DNA from: Bacteroidetes bacterium UBA6183
GTDB taxonomy: Bacteria; Bacteroidota; Bacteroidia; UKL13-3
NCBI GenBank assembly: GCA_002422865.1
Contig: DITN01000100.1
Coordinates: forward strand, 7,884-71,883
DNA: 64,000 bases
Direction of reading: 5' to 3'
Shown: positions 7,241-16,268 of the stretch, piece after piece
Position numbering within the stretch: the first letter of the stretch is position 1
Layout of the letters: the number at the start of each line of letters is the position of its first letter
Made by a program: the position numbers and the translations under genes
The notes under the pieces: model-generated
Seen by the model: only the letters and a program-made list of their open reading frames with translations
Databases searched by the model: none
Told to the model about the DNA's origin: nothing

Positions 7241-7633
7241 ATGAAGAACGGGTTATTTAAATACATGGTAGGGGTTATGCTAATGTTCAGTGCATCAGTA
7301 GTATTGGCTGATGGCTTTGACGACATAGTGAATGCCCTAAAAAGTAGTAATGCCAAAGAAGTGTCTAAGTTTTTAAATAGCACTGTAGAATTAACCATAA
7401 ACGATAACGAGGGGGTATACAGTAAACAGCAAGCCGAAATGATGATTAAAAACTTTTTAATCAACAATCAGCCTAAGAATATTACCATACAACATCGTGG
7501 TTCATCGGGTCAAAGTGCCAAATATGCCATTGCAAATTACGAAACAGCCCAAGGAAAGTTTCGCGTGTACATATTTATGAAAGGTAGTGGCAATGGTATG
7601 TTGGTACACGAAATGCGTTTCGAAAAGGAATAG
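7241..7633 (+). CDS. DUF4783 family exported protein (130 aa)
   Basis: A signal peptide ending near VVLADG precedes a small alpha+beta domain that resembles the DUF4783 family common in Bacteroidota (FDDIVNALKSSNAKEVSKFL, then EGVYSKQQAEMMIKNFL and a strand-rich end). The fold is similar to NTF2/SnoaL-like small cone barrels, so ligand binding is possible but unproven. It lies 33 bp upstream of nadC on the same strand and is probably co-transcribed with it. The position upstream of nadC is, from memory, seen in other members of the phylum. Confidence 0.75.
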   Translation: MKNGLFKYMVGVMLMFSASVVLADGFDDIVNALKSSNAKEVSKFLNSTVELTINDNEGVYSKQQAEMMIKNFLINNQPKNITIQHRGSSGQSAKYAIANYETAQGKFRVYIFMKGSGNGMLVHEMRFEKE

Positions 7634-7666
7634 TGTAATTATCTAAATTTCAACTGTATCAAATTA

Positions 7667-8521
7667 ATGGAAAACTTATTAAATAATGCCTTAGTTAAAC
7701 AACTGATTGATATTGCGTTTGCTGAGGATATAGGAGAGGGAGATCACACTTCATTAGCCACTATTAACGCTAATGAAGCCGGGAAGTCTATTATTGTAGC
7801 CAAAGACAACGGTATTATAGCCGGGTTGGCTTTGGTTGAATATATTTTTAAAAAAGTTGACCCGACATTGGTGGTAAAACTGCTAAAAAATGACGGTGAC
7901 GAAATTGCTTACGGTGATGTAGTGTTGGAAGTTTCGGGCAGTTCGAGAAGTATGTTAACAGCGGAACGAACTGTTTTGAATTTTGTGCAACGTTTAAGTG
8001 GTGTGGCATCTTTAACGGCAAAGTATGTAGCCGAGTTAAAAGGATTACACACACAAATATTGGATACGCGAAAAACTACACCGGGTATGCGCTTACTCGA
8101 AAAATATGCAGTTAAAATCGGAGGTGGTGCAAATCATCGCATTGGTTTGTACGATATGATTTTGATTAAAGACAACCATGTTGATTTTTCCGGAGGAATT
8201 ACGAGTGCAATAGCGCGTACTCAAAAATATTTACAGGATAATAACCTAAACCTTAACATTGAAATTGAAACAAGAACGCTTGAAGAAGTAAAGCAAGTGT
8301 TGGCTGTGGGTGGTGTACACCGAATTATGTTAGATAATTTTTCACCGGAGCTACTGCGTGAGGCAGTTGCGCTGATTGATGGGAAATATGAGACAGAAGC
8401 AAGTGGTGGAATTACCCTTCAAACCCTCAGAAGTTATGCAGAAACCGGTGTTGATTTTATATCATCAGGTGCATTAACGCATAGTGTAAAGGCCATGGAT
8501 TTAAGCATGCGTGCCGTTTAA
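7667..8521 (+). CDS. nadC: Nicotinate-nucleotide pyrophosphorylase (284 aa)
   Basis: NadC (quinolinate phosphoribosyltransferase) makes nicotinate mononucleotide from quinolinate and PRPP in de novo NAD synthesis. Visible family features are FAEDIGEGDHTS at the N terminus, ERTVLNFVQRLSGVAS, the substrate-binding signature DTRKTTPGMRLLEKYAV with GGGANHR, LIKDNH, the Glu-rich IEIETR, and EASGGIT near the end. Length is normal. It follows the DUF4783 gene and ends in a very strong terminator. Confidence 0.96.
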   Translation: MENLLNNALVKQLIDIAFAEDIGEGDHTSLATINANEAGKSIIVAKDNGIIAGLALVEYIFKKVDPTLVVKLLKNDGDEIAYGDVVLEVSGSSRSMLTAERTVLNFVQRLSGVASLTAKYVAELKGLHTQILDTRKTTPGMRLLEKYAVKIGGGANHRIGLYDMILIKDNHVDFSGGITSAIARTQKYLQDNNLNLNIEIETRTLEEVKQVLAVGGVHRIMLDNFSPELLREAVALIDGKYETEASGGITLQTLRSYAETGVDFISSGALTHSVKAMDLSMRAV

Positions 8522-8551
8522 TTGAATAAAATACAATCTTACATATCACAA

Positions 8552-8582
8552 AAAAAGCCGACTAATTTAGTCGGCTTTTTTA
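8552..8582 (+). terminator. Terminator between nadC and gldJ (bidirectional)
   Basis: AAAAAGCCGACTAA (8552-8565) and TTAGTCGGCTTTTT (8567-8580) are perfect reverse complements around a single base, with T tracts on both strands, so it can serve both convergent genes. Confidence 0.9.
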
Positions 8583-8599
8583 TCGTATAAATCGTTTGA

Positions 8600-10039
8600 T
8601 TATTTCGTCTTTCTTGGGTCACCCACTCGGTCCATTACGCAACGGAAACCAATGGTTGCAGTCGATAAATCTTCATCCAAAAATCTTCTTGAACCAGGAG
8701 TCATCCAATAAGCCCTATCGTTCCATGAACCACCTTTGTAAACACGAGCTGTGTTTTTAATTAAGCTGGTAACACCGTAATCGTATTTTTGTTCAAAGTC
8801 GGTATATTCTAACTCATCCTTAAAGCCAATATTGTTCGATTTGCGGTAGTTTCTGCGTTTAGCATTTTCTGCTTCGGTTACGTCTCTGTATGGAATACGA
8901 CCTAAACTATCTTTCTCAGCAACTATACCGTCAGCATCTGTAACTTTAGTTTTATATACATTACCACGGAATGGCGCAATTTCTTGACCATCTTCCCATG
9001 ATAAAGGACGATACACATCCATGGTCCACTCACTCACGTTACCTGCCATGTGGAATAAACCAAAATCGTTAGGTAAGTAGTCTTCATTCTTAACAGGTAC
9101 AGTGTAGAAACCCGCATCATTTAAACGACCGGCAACACCAGCAGCATCACCACGTCCACGCATGTAATTGGCATACATGGTACCACGGTTTTTCTCAGAA
9201 TCGCTTCTGCGCATGGTTAAACCATCCCAAGGATAAATGCGTTTTACGTCAATGTTTTCATTGTACTCAGGCGACATGTATCCGTATGCTGCATATTCCC
9301 ACTCAGCCTCTGTTGGTAAGCGGTAATCAGGTAATAAAATACCATCTTCCATACGTACCTGACGGGTTTTTCCACCCGGAGCATAGTCTTTTAATTCTTT
9401 TTTTACAGTTGGAGTGTATAATCCCAAAAGGTATGCCTCCGTATTAAAATTGTTATCACCGGTAGTTTTTTGAACATCTAAGTCAATAAAACCTTCACGT
9501 GCCAAAATCATTTCATTTACACGATCAGTACGCCAATCGGTATATGCTTTTGCTTGCAACCAATTTACACCAACTACAGGGTATTCTCTATAGGCCGGGT
9601 GACGTAAGTAATACAATACGTATGGTTCGTTGTATGAAAGTTTGTTACGCCAAACCAAGGTATCAGGCAATGCACCACGATAAACTAAAGGGTTGTCGAC
9701 AAAAACACGGTTTAACCAATACAAATATTCTAAGTAATGGAAATTGGTAACCTCTGTTTCATCCATATAAAAACTAGGAACAGATACCCTGCGCTTAAGT
9801 GCATTTCTCTCGAACATAACATCGTTCTCAAAGTTACCTAAACTTACAGTACCGCCTTCAATAAACACTAATCCCGGTCCTGTTTCTTGTTCCTGGAACT
9901 TTGGTTTTTCAAAGCCGCCCCATTTCTCGTTGTTGTATTGCCAGCCGGTAGTCTCCGACTTAGGTTTTTTACACCCTGTGCCAATAAACACGGTATGGGC
10001 TAGTGCTGCTAAAAGAAAAACTTTTGTGGCCTGCTTCAT
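8600..10039 (-). CDS. gldJ: Gliding motility lipoprotein GldJ (479 aa)
   Basis: A lipoprotein signal (MKQATKVFLLAALAHTVFIG followed by TGC) precedes an SUMF1/formylglycine-generating-enzyme-like domain. The motifs EQETGPGLVFIEGG, FYMDETEVTNFHYLEYLYWL, YPVVGVNWLQAKAYTDWRTD, YRLPTEAEWEYAAYGYM and the closing GGSWNDRAYW...IGFRC are those of GldJ rather than its paralogue GldK. In gliding Bacteroidota GldJ is an outer-membrane lipoprotein needed for gliding and for stability of the T9SS. The neighbouring porP/sprF, porU and porV genes agree with this. The frame is open 35 codons upstream into the preceding gene; the ATG at 10039 is chosen because it begins the signal peptide and sits below a consensus -7 box. 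Confidence 0.87.
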   Translation of the reverse strand: MKQATKVFLLAALAHTVFIGTGCKKPKSETTGWQYNNEKWGGFEKPKFQEQETGPGLVFIEGGTVSLGNFENDVMFERNALKRRVSVPSFYMDETEVTNFHYLEYLYWLNRVFVDNPLVYRGALPDTLVWRNKLSYNEPYVLYYLRHPAYREYPVVGVNWLQAKAYTDWRTDRVNEMILAREGFIDLDVQKTTGDNNFNTEAYLLGLYTPTVKKELKDYAPGGKTRQVRMEDGILLPDYRLPTEAEWEYAAYGYMSPEYNENIDVKRIYPWDGLTMRRSDSEKNRGTMYANYMRGRGDAAGVAGRLNDAGFYTVPVKNEDYLPNDFGLFHMAGNVSEWTMDVYRPLSWEDGQEIAPFRGNVYKTKVTDADGIVAEKDSLGRIPYRDVTEAENAKRRNYRKSNNIGFKDELEYTDFEQKYDYGVTSLIKNTARVYKGGSWNDRAYWMTPGSRRFLDEDLSTATIGFRCVMDRVGDPRKTK

Positions 10040-10069
10040 ATATAAATCGTTTTGAAGTATTAATTTTTT

Positions 10070-10077
10070 CAAATATA
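10070..10077 (-). promoter_or_regulatory. Candidate -7 element TATATTTG of gldJ
   Basis: Exact TAnnTTTG on the minus strand, ending 31 bp before the gldJ ATG. A TTG lies 23 bp further upstream. It suggests gldJ can be transcribed separately from the porP/sprF genes. Confidence 0.5.
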
Positions 10078-10124
10078 ACGGAAAATAAATGGAATTATTC
10101 CAATATTTATTTAGAATTTTTAGA

Positions 10125-11114
10125 TTAAAGTGCGGGACAAGCAATCATTTTAACCCTTGACCTTGGCCTTTTCTTAGGTGTAATTTCAAATGCCATCGAT
10201 AATTCGTGAGAACCTTGCGTGGCGGTACGTGCTCCGGATACCGTTACATCATAACTGTAACCTAGGCGGAATTTAGGTAATTTAACACCTAACATTACAA
10301 TAGCGGCATCGGTATTTTTACTGGTTTGACGGAACCATAAACCAGCCGTTAGTGCTTGCTTTTTTACATACATACCTAAGTTTAGTTGGTTAAAATTACG
10401 TTGGCTCATGTACAAAACACTTGGTGACAGAATTACCCTTTGCTCTTCGTTTCGTTCGTGTGTTAAAGCAATGTTTAAACCGGCATGTGCGGTGTATCTT
10501 CTTGGTAATTTGAACTCCTCTTTAGGACTATTTTCGTAATAAAAAGATTGGTTAGGTTCAGTTAGATTATGTGCTGCAAATCCCACAAAAAAGATTTCAC
10601 TGTATACCACCAAACCGGAACCGAAATTAGGAAACATTCTATTTTGTGACCCTAAAGGTTCTTGTGTAGGATAGACAAATCCTAAACGGTCGTCAATTTG
10701 ATCTCCAAACCTAAACTTGCTGAAGTCGTAACTTTTTTGCACGAAAGTGGCTTGCACAGCGGCTCTCATACGAACTTTACGACTAAGTTGGGTGTAAAAT
10801 GAGTAAGATAAACTGGCTTGATTGGTGGTTAATCTTCCATCTCCTGCAACATCATTTAGGAAAGAGGCTCCCAATCCCCCCAATTTATTTACGTGGGCAT
10901 CAATACTCGCATACGTTGTTTTGAAGTTGTTGGAAACACCAATATACTGGTCACGATAGGCAGCATTAAATCTAATATTTCCACTTGCTCCCGTTAGTGC
11001 AGGATTAGTGTATAATGGTACAGCATAAAACTGGCTGAACTGCGGATCTTGTGCGAGTGCTTGACTTGCAACAATAAAACCGGTTAATAATATTAGGCCA
11101 CGAAAAAAAAGCAT
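10125..11114 (-). CDS. PorP/SprF family outer-membrane protein, copy 1 (329 aa)
   Basis: A signal peptide ends at ALAQ, followed by the family hallmark QDPQFSQFYAVPLYTNPALT. The remainder reads as alternating amphipathic strands of an outer-membrane barrel with NLTEPNQSFYY, LNLGMYVKKQALTAGLWFRQ and FRLGYSYDVTVSGARTATQG. PorP/SprF proteins assist T9SS export; SprF partners the giant adhesin SprB. Copy 2 lies immediately upstream and is related along its entire length, including a C-terminal Cys-Pro motif (IACPAL here, IRCPEF in copy 2). I cannot say which, if either, is the core T9SS PorP and which is a cargo-specific SprF. A -7 box lies 21 bp upstream. Confidence 0.88.
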   Translation of the reverse strand: MLFFRGLILLTGFIVASQALAQDPQFSQFYAVPLYTNPALTGASGNIRFNAAYRDQYIGVSNNFKTTYASIDAHVNKLGGLGASFLNDVAGDGRLTTNQASLSYSFYTQLSRKVRMRAAVQATFVQKSYDFSKFRFGDQIDDRLGFVYPTQEPLGSQNRMFPNFGSGLVVYSEIFFVGFAAHNLTEPNQSFYYENSPKEEFKLPRRYTAHAGLNIALTHERNEEQRVILSPSVLYMSQRNFNQLNLGMYVKKQALTAGLWFRQTSKNTDAAIVMLGVKLPKFRLGYSYDVTVSGARTATQGSHELSMAFEITPKKRPRSRVKMIACPAL

Positions 11115-11134
11115 AAATGCATGATTAAGCTATA

Positions 11135-11142
11135 CAAATGTA
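11135..11142 (-). promoter_or_regulatory. Candidate -7 element TACATTTG upstream of porP/sprF copy 1
   Basis: Exact TAnnTTTG on the minus strand between the two tandem barrel genes, giving a predicted leader of about 14 nt. It implies independent transcription of the downstream copy. Confidence 0.5.
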
Positions 11143-11158
11143 ACCAAAAAGTTTAAAA

Positions 11159-12169
11159 TTAAAACTCCGGACAACGAATGGCTCGAATTGATTTTTTAGG
11201 AATACGTTTTCTTAACTCGAATGAAAGAGATATCTCGTGAGAAGCCCTTGCACCTGGACGCGCATTCGATACTGTTGCATCATATGAATATCCTATACGT
11301 AGTTTTTCTCTTCGTAGTCCCAACAAAACAATTAAAGCGTCAGAGTTTGCCGTTGTTTGACGGAAATATCCCCCTAAAATGTAAGAGCCTTTATTGTAGT
11401 ACATCCCTAGGTTCAGCTCAGAAAACGCGCCTTGTTGCATATAAATGATGTTAGGCGATAAACTGATGTTGTTTCTGTTAGATCTTTTATCAGGCGGACG
11501 CAAAGGAATCTGAGCACCGGCATGTACCGTTACTTTTCTCAGTATTACGTTTTTATTTTGATAGTTATTCCAAAATTTTTGACTTGGTTCGGTGAGGTTG
11601 TGAACTGCAAATCCTCCGTAAGCGTATTTGGTGTACCCAATAAACCCTGCAGCAAAGTTTGGTATGGTAATGGCCGGATTTGGAGGAGCCTCTCCAGTAA
11701 CAGGTTTAACAATACCATATTGTTTAAGTATTTGATCCCCCCAAGTAAAATTGCCAAAATCTAATGTTTTTTGGATGATGGTAGCTTGTACACTTGCTCT
11801 TATTGTAAAATATCTGTTAACAGGGATTTGATATGAATAGGCCCCCGAAACCCTATTGGTGGTGAGCAAGCCTACACCCGCTTGGTCTCTGGTTACCATG
11901 ATACCAATACCACCATTTATAACATCATAATGCTCATCAAAAGAGGCAGACATGGTGGTAAATGTACCTGCTATACTACTCCATTGGTTACGTGCATTGG
12001 TTACTATTCTTCCATGGTTTGTACTACCTGCAAATGCCGGATTAATATACATAGGATTGGCATAGAATTGCGAAAAGTGGGGGTCCTGCGCAAACAGGTC
12101 GCCTTTCACAACAATCATTATAGCCATATATAAAAATAACTTCCTTTTTGCCGAAAGTGAAAATTTCAT
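11159..12169 (-). CDS. PorP/SprF family outer-membrane protein, copy 2 (336 aa)
   Basis: The mature protein begins QDPHFSQFYANPMYINPAFA, directly comparable with copy 1, and continues with the same strand pattern: NLTEPSQKFWNNY, LNLGMYYNKGSYILGGYFRQ, LRIGYSYDATVSNARPGARA and a final IRCPEF. It is a tandem paralogue of copy 1. The two genes are 44 bp apart and lie between gldJ and the divergent porU gene, so both are likely to serve the T9SS or gliding apparatus. The spacer to porU (185 bp) must hold the promoters of both directions. Confidence 0.88.
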   Translation of the reverse strand: MKFSLSAKRKLFLYMAIMIVVKGDLFAQDPHFSQFYANPMYINPAFAGSTNHGRIVTNARNQWSSIAGTFTTMSASFDEHYDVINGGIGIMVTRDQAGVGLLTTNRVSGAYSYQIPVNRYFTIRASVQATIIQKTLDFGNFTWGDQILKQYGIVKPVTGEAPPNPAITIPNFAAGFIGYTKYAYGGFAVHNLTEPSQKFWNNYQNKNVILRKVTVHAGAQIPLRPPDKRSNRNNISLSPNIIYMQQGAFSELNLGMYYNKGSYILGGYFRQTTANSDALIVLLGLRREKLRIGYSYDATVSNARPGARASHEISLSFELRKRIPKKSIRAIRCPEF

Positions 12170-12354
12170 TTTAGTGTTAAACCTTTTTGTCCATCAAAGC
12201 GCTTAAAATCTTGCTTCAATCAACAGTTCCCCCTTATATTTTCAATGCTTATTTTGCCCCTTTTTTTGGGAATAAACATATAATTAATTTCATTTGTTAA
12301 CGTTATGTTTCGTAGCTAATGCATTTTTCAATTATAAATAATTTGTAAACTTTT

Positions 12355-15300
12355 ATGCAATTTTTATTGCCTCGTGTAAAAATATTTTTTGTATTTTTTG
12401 TATTTACAGCCTTTCTGGTGTCCAATTTAGATGCCGCTGTGCTTCGTTTTCAGCGTAATATAAATTGGGAGGAAGAAAAAAATATAAATAAGGGTGAGCA
12501 AGTTTTTTCGAATTTTATTTCGTTCAAAGATGCTTTGTTAACTCAAAATAATCATTGGCACCCATATTGGAGTGAAGTTTTTCGTCTTAATACGGCTGCC
12601 TCAAACATTAAAGTTAACATTCAAAAAATTGTTTTTGGCAATTTACACAACAAGGGCCAAATACAAAACCAAGAAATTCTTAAAAATATTAAAGATTATA
12701 ACAAGCAAATCTTAATTGGCTACGAAAACGGTAAAAGTGTTGTTGGTTTAACATTTTTACCAATCGGTTACGATGCTGCCACCAATACGGGACTAATTAT
12801 AACATCGTTTGAAATAGAAATTACTTATGATTTAGTCTCTCCTCAGTCACTTAGGTTAAACAAAAAGGCATTTGCAACTAACTCTGTATTAGCAAATGGA
12901 GATTGGTATAAAATTGCTGTTACAAAAACGGGCTTTCATAAACTAGATCGTAATTTCTTTCAGGCAAACGGTATTAATATTTCTGGTATTGATCCGAGAA
13001 CAATAAAGGTATATGGAAACGGGCCGGGTTTATTGCCTCAGGCCAATGCTGCTTCTCGTTTTGATGATTTGGTAGAAAATGCAATTTTGGTTGTGGGCGA
13101 AAATGATGGTGTTTTTGATGCAGGAGATTATATTTTAATGTATGGTAAATCTCAATTTGATGTATGGAAACCAAACGGTTCTTTTATTGGACGAGAAAAA
13201 AATATATACTCAGATACCACATATTATTTCATAACCTTTAATCAAGGTAGCGGTAAACGTATAGGTAAACAAACATCTCTGCCAACCGTTGTAAACACGC
13301 AAAATCACCATGTTTTTTGTCATGCTCACGAACTAGATGTGTTAAATTATGGCAGAAGTGGAAGGCAGTTTTTAGGAGAGGCATTTGATAGAATACCATC
13401 GCAAAATTTTTCCTTTTATATTGACGGACATAATGCCACCGATTCTATTGTTATCAAATCCGTTGTGGCGTCTAGATCTTTAATTACACCATCAAATTTT
13501 AATGTAAGTGTAAATAATAATTTTTTATTTGCCCACAGCAATATCCCTACCGTTGGAACCAATTATGATGGTTATTATTACAGGACTAGTGGTCCTGTGT
13601 TAACTAGTTTTTACACTACCACACCTACAGTTATTGTAAATTACAGGTATGATAATCCTCCGGGTGGGGCTATTGGTTGGCTCGATTATTTTGAAATCAA
13701 CACAAAAGCCAATTTAACATGGTTTGGTAATCAAGTATTATACCGTGTAACAACTCCACCAGCTCCTGGTGCTACACGTTATACAATAACCGGAGTTCCA
13801 GCCTCGGCTCGCATCTTTAACGTAGGTGATTTGATGAACATTCAAGAACTTATTTTAGACAAGAGTACTTCTGATGCTTCTTTTGTAAATAATACGACAT
13901 CATACAATGAGTTTGCAGGAATAAGTGACGCTTCATCATATTGGGTGCCAGCTATGGTAGGTAAAATAAGTAATCAAAATTTACATGCTTTAACTCAAAG
14001 TGATGCGGTGTATATTACTCCAGGTTTATTCTTTGCAGAAGCCATGAGATTAGCTGCTTTCCATCAGCTGAATGGGACAAAAATTCACGTTGTAAATGTG
14101 AATGATATTTATAACGAATTTTCAAGTGGAAGCCAAGATATAACAGCTATTCGAGATTTCTTAAGGATGTTTTACACCCGTGGTTCATCAGCTAATGACC
14201 AAGTTAAATATGTTACACTATTTGGTAGAGCATCATTTGATTACAAATACAGAATATTAAGCAATAGCAACTTTATACCTACTTATCAAAGTTCATTTAC
14301 CGAATCGCCAATACTATCTTATTGCAGTGACGATTACTACGGATTTCTTGATGAAAATGAGGGCTTGTGGGATAGTGGAACCGACCCTAAAGAGTTTTTA
14401 GATCTGGGAATTGGGCGTTTACCTATTTCAAATGCCACCGAAGCCAGAAATGCTGTAGATAAAATTATTAATTATTATCAATCTGATAGAATGGCCGATT
14501 GGCGAAATAAAATCGTGTTTGTTTCGGATGATGAAGATTATAATATTCATCAGAATGATGCCAACAATATGGCAAATAATGTTACCAATAGGTTTAAAAA
14601 TTATAACATCGAAAAAATTTGGATTGATGCATACCGCGAGGAAGTAGTTGCTGGTGGCCAACGTAACCCTGGAGCACAAAAAGCGATTGTAGATGCGGTT
14701 CAAAAAGGTTGTTTTATTATTAATTACACCGGACATGGAGGCGAGTTAGGATGGGCCGCAGAGCGCATACTAACCATCGAAGACATTAATGGATGGAGCA
14801 ACCAAAATCGCCTACCTTTATTTGTAACCGCAACTTGCGAGTTTAGCAGGTTTGATGATCCGGCAAGAGTTTCGGCCGGAGAGCTTACTTTTTTGAGCAC
14901 CAAAGGTGGTTCTATAGCGTTATTTACTACCGTTAGATTAGTTAATGCATTTTCAAACACCATGCTTAATACCTATTTTTATAATCGCATAGGTTTAGAT
15001 TCTACCTCAAAACAAAGTCCTAAATCGTTGGGAGAAATAATGCGTTTAACCAAAAACGATTATCTACCTAATGATAAAAACGAACGTAATTTTACCTTGT
15101 TAGGTGATGCCGTTATGGCACTTGCATTTCCCAAGTATAGTGTGGTTACCACATCAATAAATAATAAGCTTATGGTTGATGTAACAGACACACTCAAGGC
15201 TCTTTCAAAAGTAACCGTAACTGGAAAAGTAACTGATGTGTCCGGTAATTTATTGAGCAATTACAATGGACAAGTTTTCCCAACGGTATATGATAAAGCC

Positions 15301-16218
15301 TCTACTTATCAGACTTTGGTAAATAACTCAGAGTCGAATCCAGCCTTACAATTTAATATGCAAAACAACATAATATATAGTGGAAGTGCTTCTGTTGTTA
15401 ACGGAATATTTACCTTCTCATTTATTGTTCCTAAAGACATATCGTATCAGTTGGGAAGGGGGAAAATATCCTACTACACCACCAATCAGGTAAATGATGG
15501 CAACGGCTATAACGAGAACTTTGTCGTAGGTGGAACAGCCGATTCGGTTGCTGCAGACGGCATAGGTCCGGCAGTTAAACTTTATATGGATGACGAGAAG
15601 TTTGTGTTTGGAGGCTTAACCAATGAGAATCCATTGTTTATCGCCAAACTTTTTGATGAAAATGGTATAAATACCATTGGACGCGGAATAGGGAGAGAGC
15701 TTACTCTAATCATTGATGGAGACAACTCTAAATCTGTATCGGTTAATGATTATTATAAGGCTAAAACCAATAGTTATCAGGAAGGGGAAATTCGTTATCC
15801 ATTAAAAAATATTTCAACGGGTAAGCACACGGCCACCCTAAAATCATACGATACGTATAATAACTTCAGTGAGAATACAACAGAGTTTGTAGTGGCGTCA
15901 AACGAAAAACTGGCGTTACAATATGTGCTTAATTATCCTAATCCATTTACTACCAATACAACATTTCATTTTGATCATAACAAGGTTGGTGAAAACCTTA
16001 CTGTTATTATTTACGTTTATACGGTTAGTGGAAAGTTAGCTAAAACACTTACAACACAAGTAACACCTGCCACATCGCATTTTGATCAGTTAACGTGGAA
16101 TGGATTGGATGATTACGGAGATAAGTTGGCTAATGGAGTTTACATATACAAAGTACAAGTTAAAAGCAGTACGGGTAAAACAGCAGAAGCTACCCAAAAA
16201 ATGGTAATATTAAATTAG
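12355..16218 (+). CDS. porU: T9SS sortase-like C25 peptidase PorU (1287 aa)
   Basis: PorU is the surface protease that removes the C-terminal sorting domain of T9SS cargo and attaches the cargo to LPS. After a signal peptide and a long beta-rich N-terminal region, a gingipain-type C25 domain spans roughly residues 550-950. The likely catalytic pair is His794 in NYTGHGGELGW and Cys828 in VTATCEFSRF. The C terminus (LNYPNPF, then a TVSGKLAKTL strand and NGVYIYKV) is a T9SS sorting domain, retained in PorU as its anchor. The size fits the family. porV follows after 50 bp and ispF after porV, forming one operon. Divergent porP/sprF genes and nearby gldJ complete a T9SS cluster. Confidence 0.95.
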   Translation: MQFLLPRVKIFFVFFVFTAFLVSNLDAAVLRFQRNINWEEEKNINKGEQVFSNFISFKDALLTQNNHWHPYWSEVFRLNTAASNIKVNIQKIVFGNLHNKGQIQNQEILKNIKDYNKQILIGYENGKSVVGLTFLPIGYDAATNTGLIITSFEIEITYDLVSPQSLRLNKKAFATNSVLANGDWYKIAVTKTGFHKLDRNFFQANGINISGIDPRTIKVYGNGPGLLPQANAASRFDDLVENAILVVGENDGVFDAGDYILMYGKSQFDVWKPNGSFIGREKNIYSDTTYYFITFNQGSGKRIGKQTSLPTVVNTQNHHVFCHAHELDVLNYGRSGRQFLGEAFDRIPSQNFSFYIDGHNATDSIVIKSVVASRSLITPSNFNVSVNNNFLFAHSNIPTVGTNYDGYYYRTSGPVLTSFYTTTPTVIVNYRYDNPPGGAIGWLDYFEINTKANLTWFGNQVLYRVTTPPAPGATRYTITGVPASARIFNVGDLMNIQELILDKSTSDASFVNNTTSYNEFAGISDASSYWVPAMVGKISNQNLHALTQSDAVYITPGLFFAEAMRLAAFHQLNGTKIHVVNVNDIYNEFSSGSQDITAIRDFLRMFYTRGSSANDQVKYVTLFGRASFDYKYRILSNSNFIPTYQSSFTESPILSYCSDDYYGFLDENEGLWDSGTDPKEFLDLGIGRLPISNATEARNAVDKIINYYQSDRMADWRNKIVFVSDDEDYNIHQNDANNMANNVTNRFKNYNIEKIWIDAYREEVVAGGQRNPGAQKAIVDAVQKGCFIINYTGHGGELGWAAERILTIEDINGWSNQNRLPLFVTATCEFSRFDDPARVSAGELTFLSTKGGSIALFTTVRLVNAFSNTMLNTYFYNRIGLDSTSKQSPKSLGEIMRLTKNDYLPNDKNERNFTLLGDAVMALAFPKYSVVTTSINNKLMVDVTDTLKALSKVTVTGKVTDVSGNLLSNYNGQVFPTVYDKASTYQTLVNNSESNPALQFNMQNNIIYSGSASVVNGIFTFSFIVPKDISYQLGRGKISYYTTNQVNDGNGYNENFVVGGTADSVAADGIGPAVKLYMDDEKFVFGGLTNENPLFIAKLFDENGINTIGRGIGRELTLIIDGDNSKSVSVNDYYKAKTNSYQEGEIRYPLKNISTGKHTATLKSYDTYNNFSENTTEFVVASNEKLALQYVLNYPNPFTTNTTFHFDHNKVGENLTVIIYVYTVSGKLAKTLTTQVTPATSHFDQLTWNGLDDYGDKLANGVYIYKVQVKSSTGKTAEATQKMVILN

Positions 16219-16268
16219 TTAGGCTAAATCATATAAAGCATTATTTTTGGCAATTATAATAAGTGTAA

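Noticed and set aside
10040..10144. N-terminal extension of gldJ (35 codons)
   Set aside because: It would bury the lipoprotein signal inside the protein and overlaps the porP/sprF gene and a -7 box.
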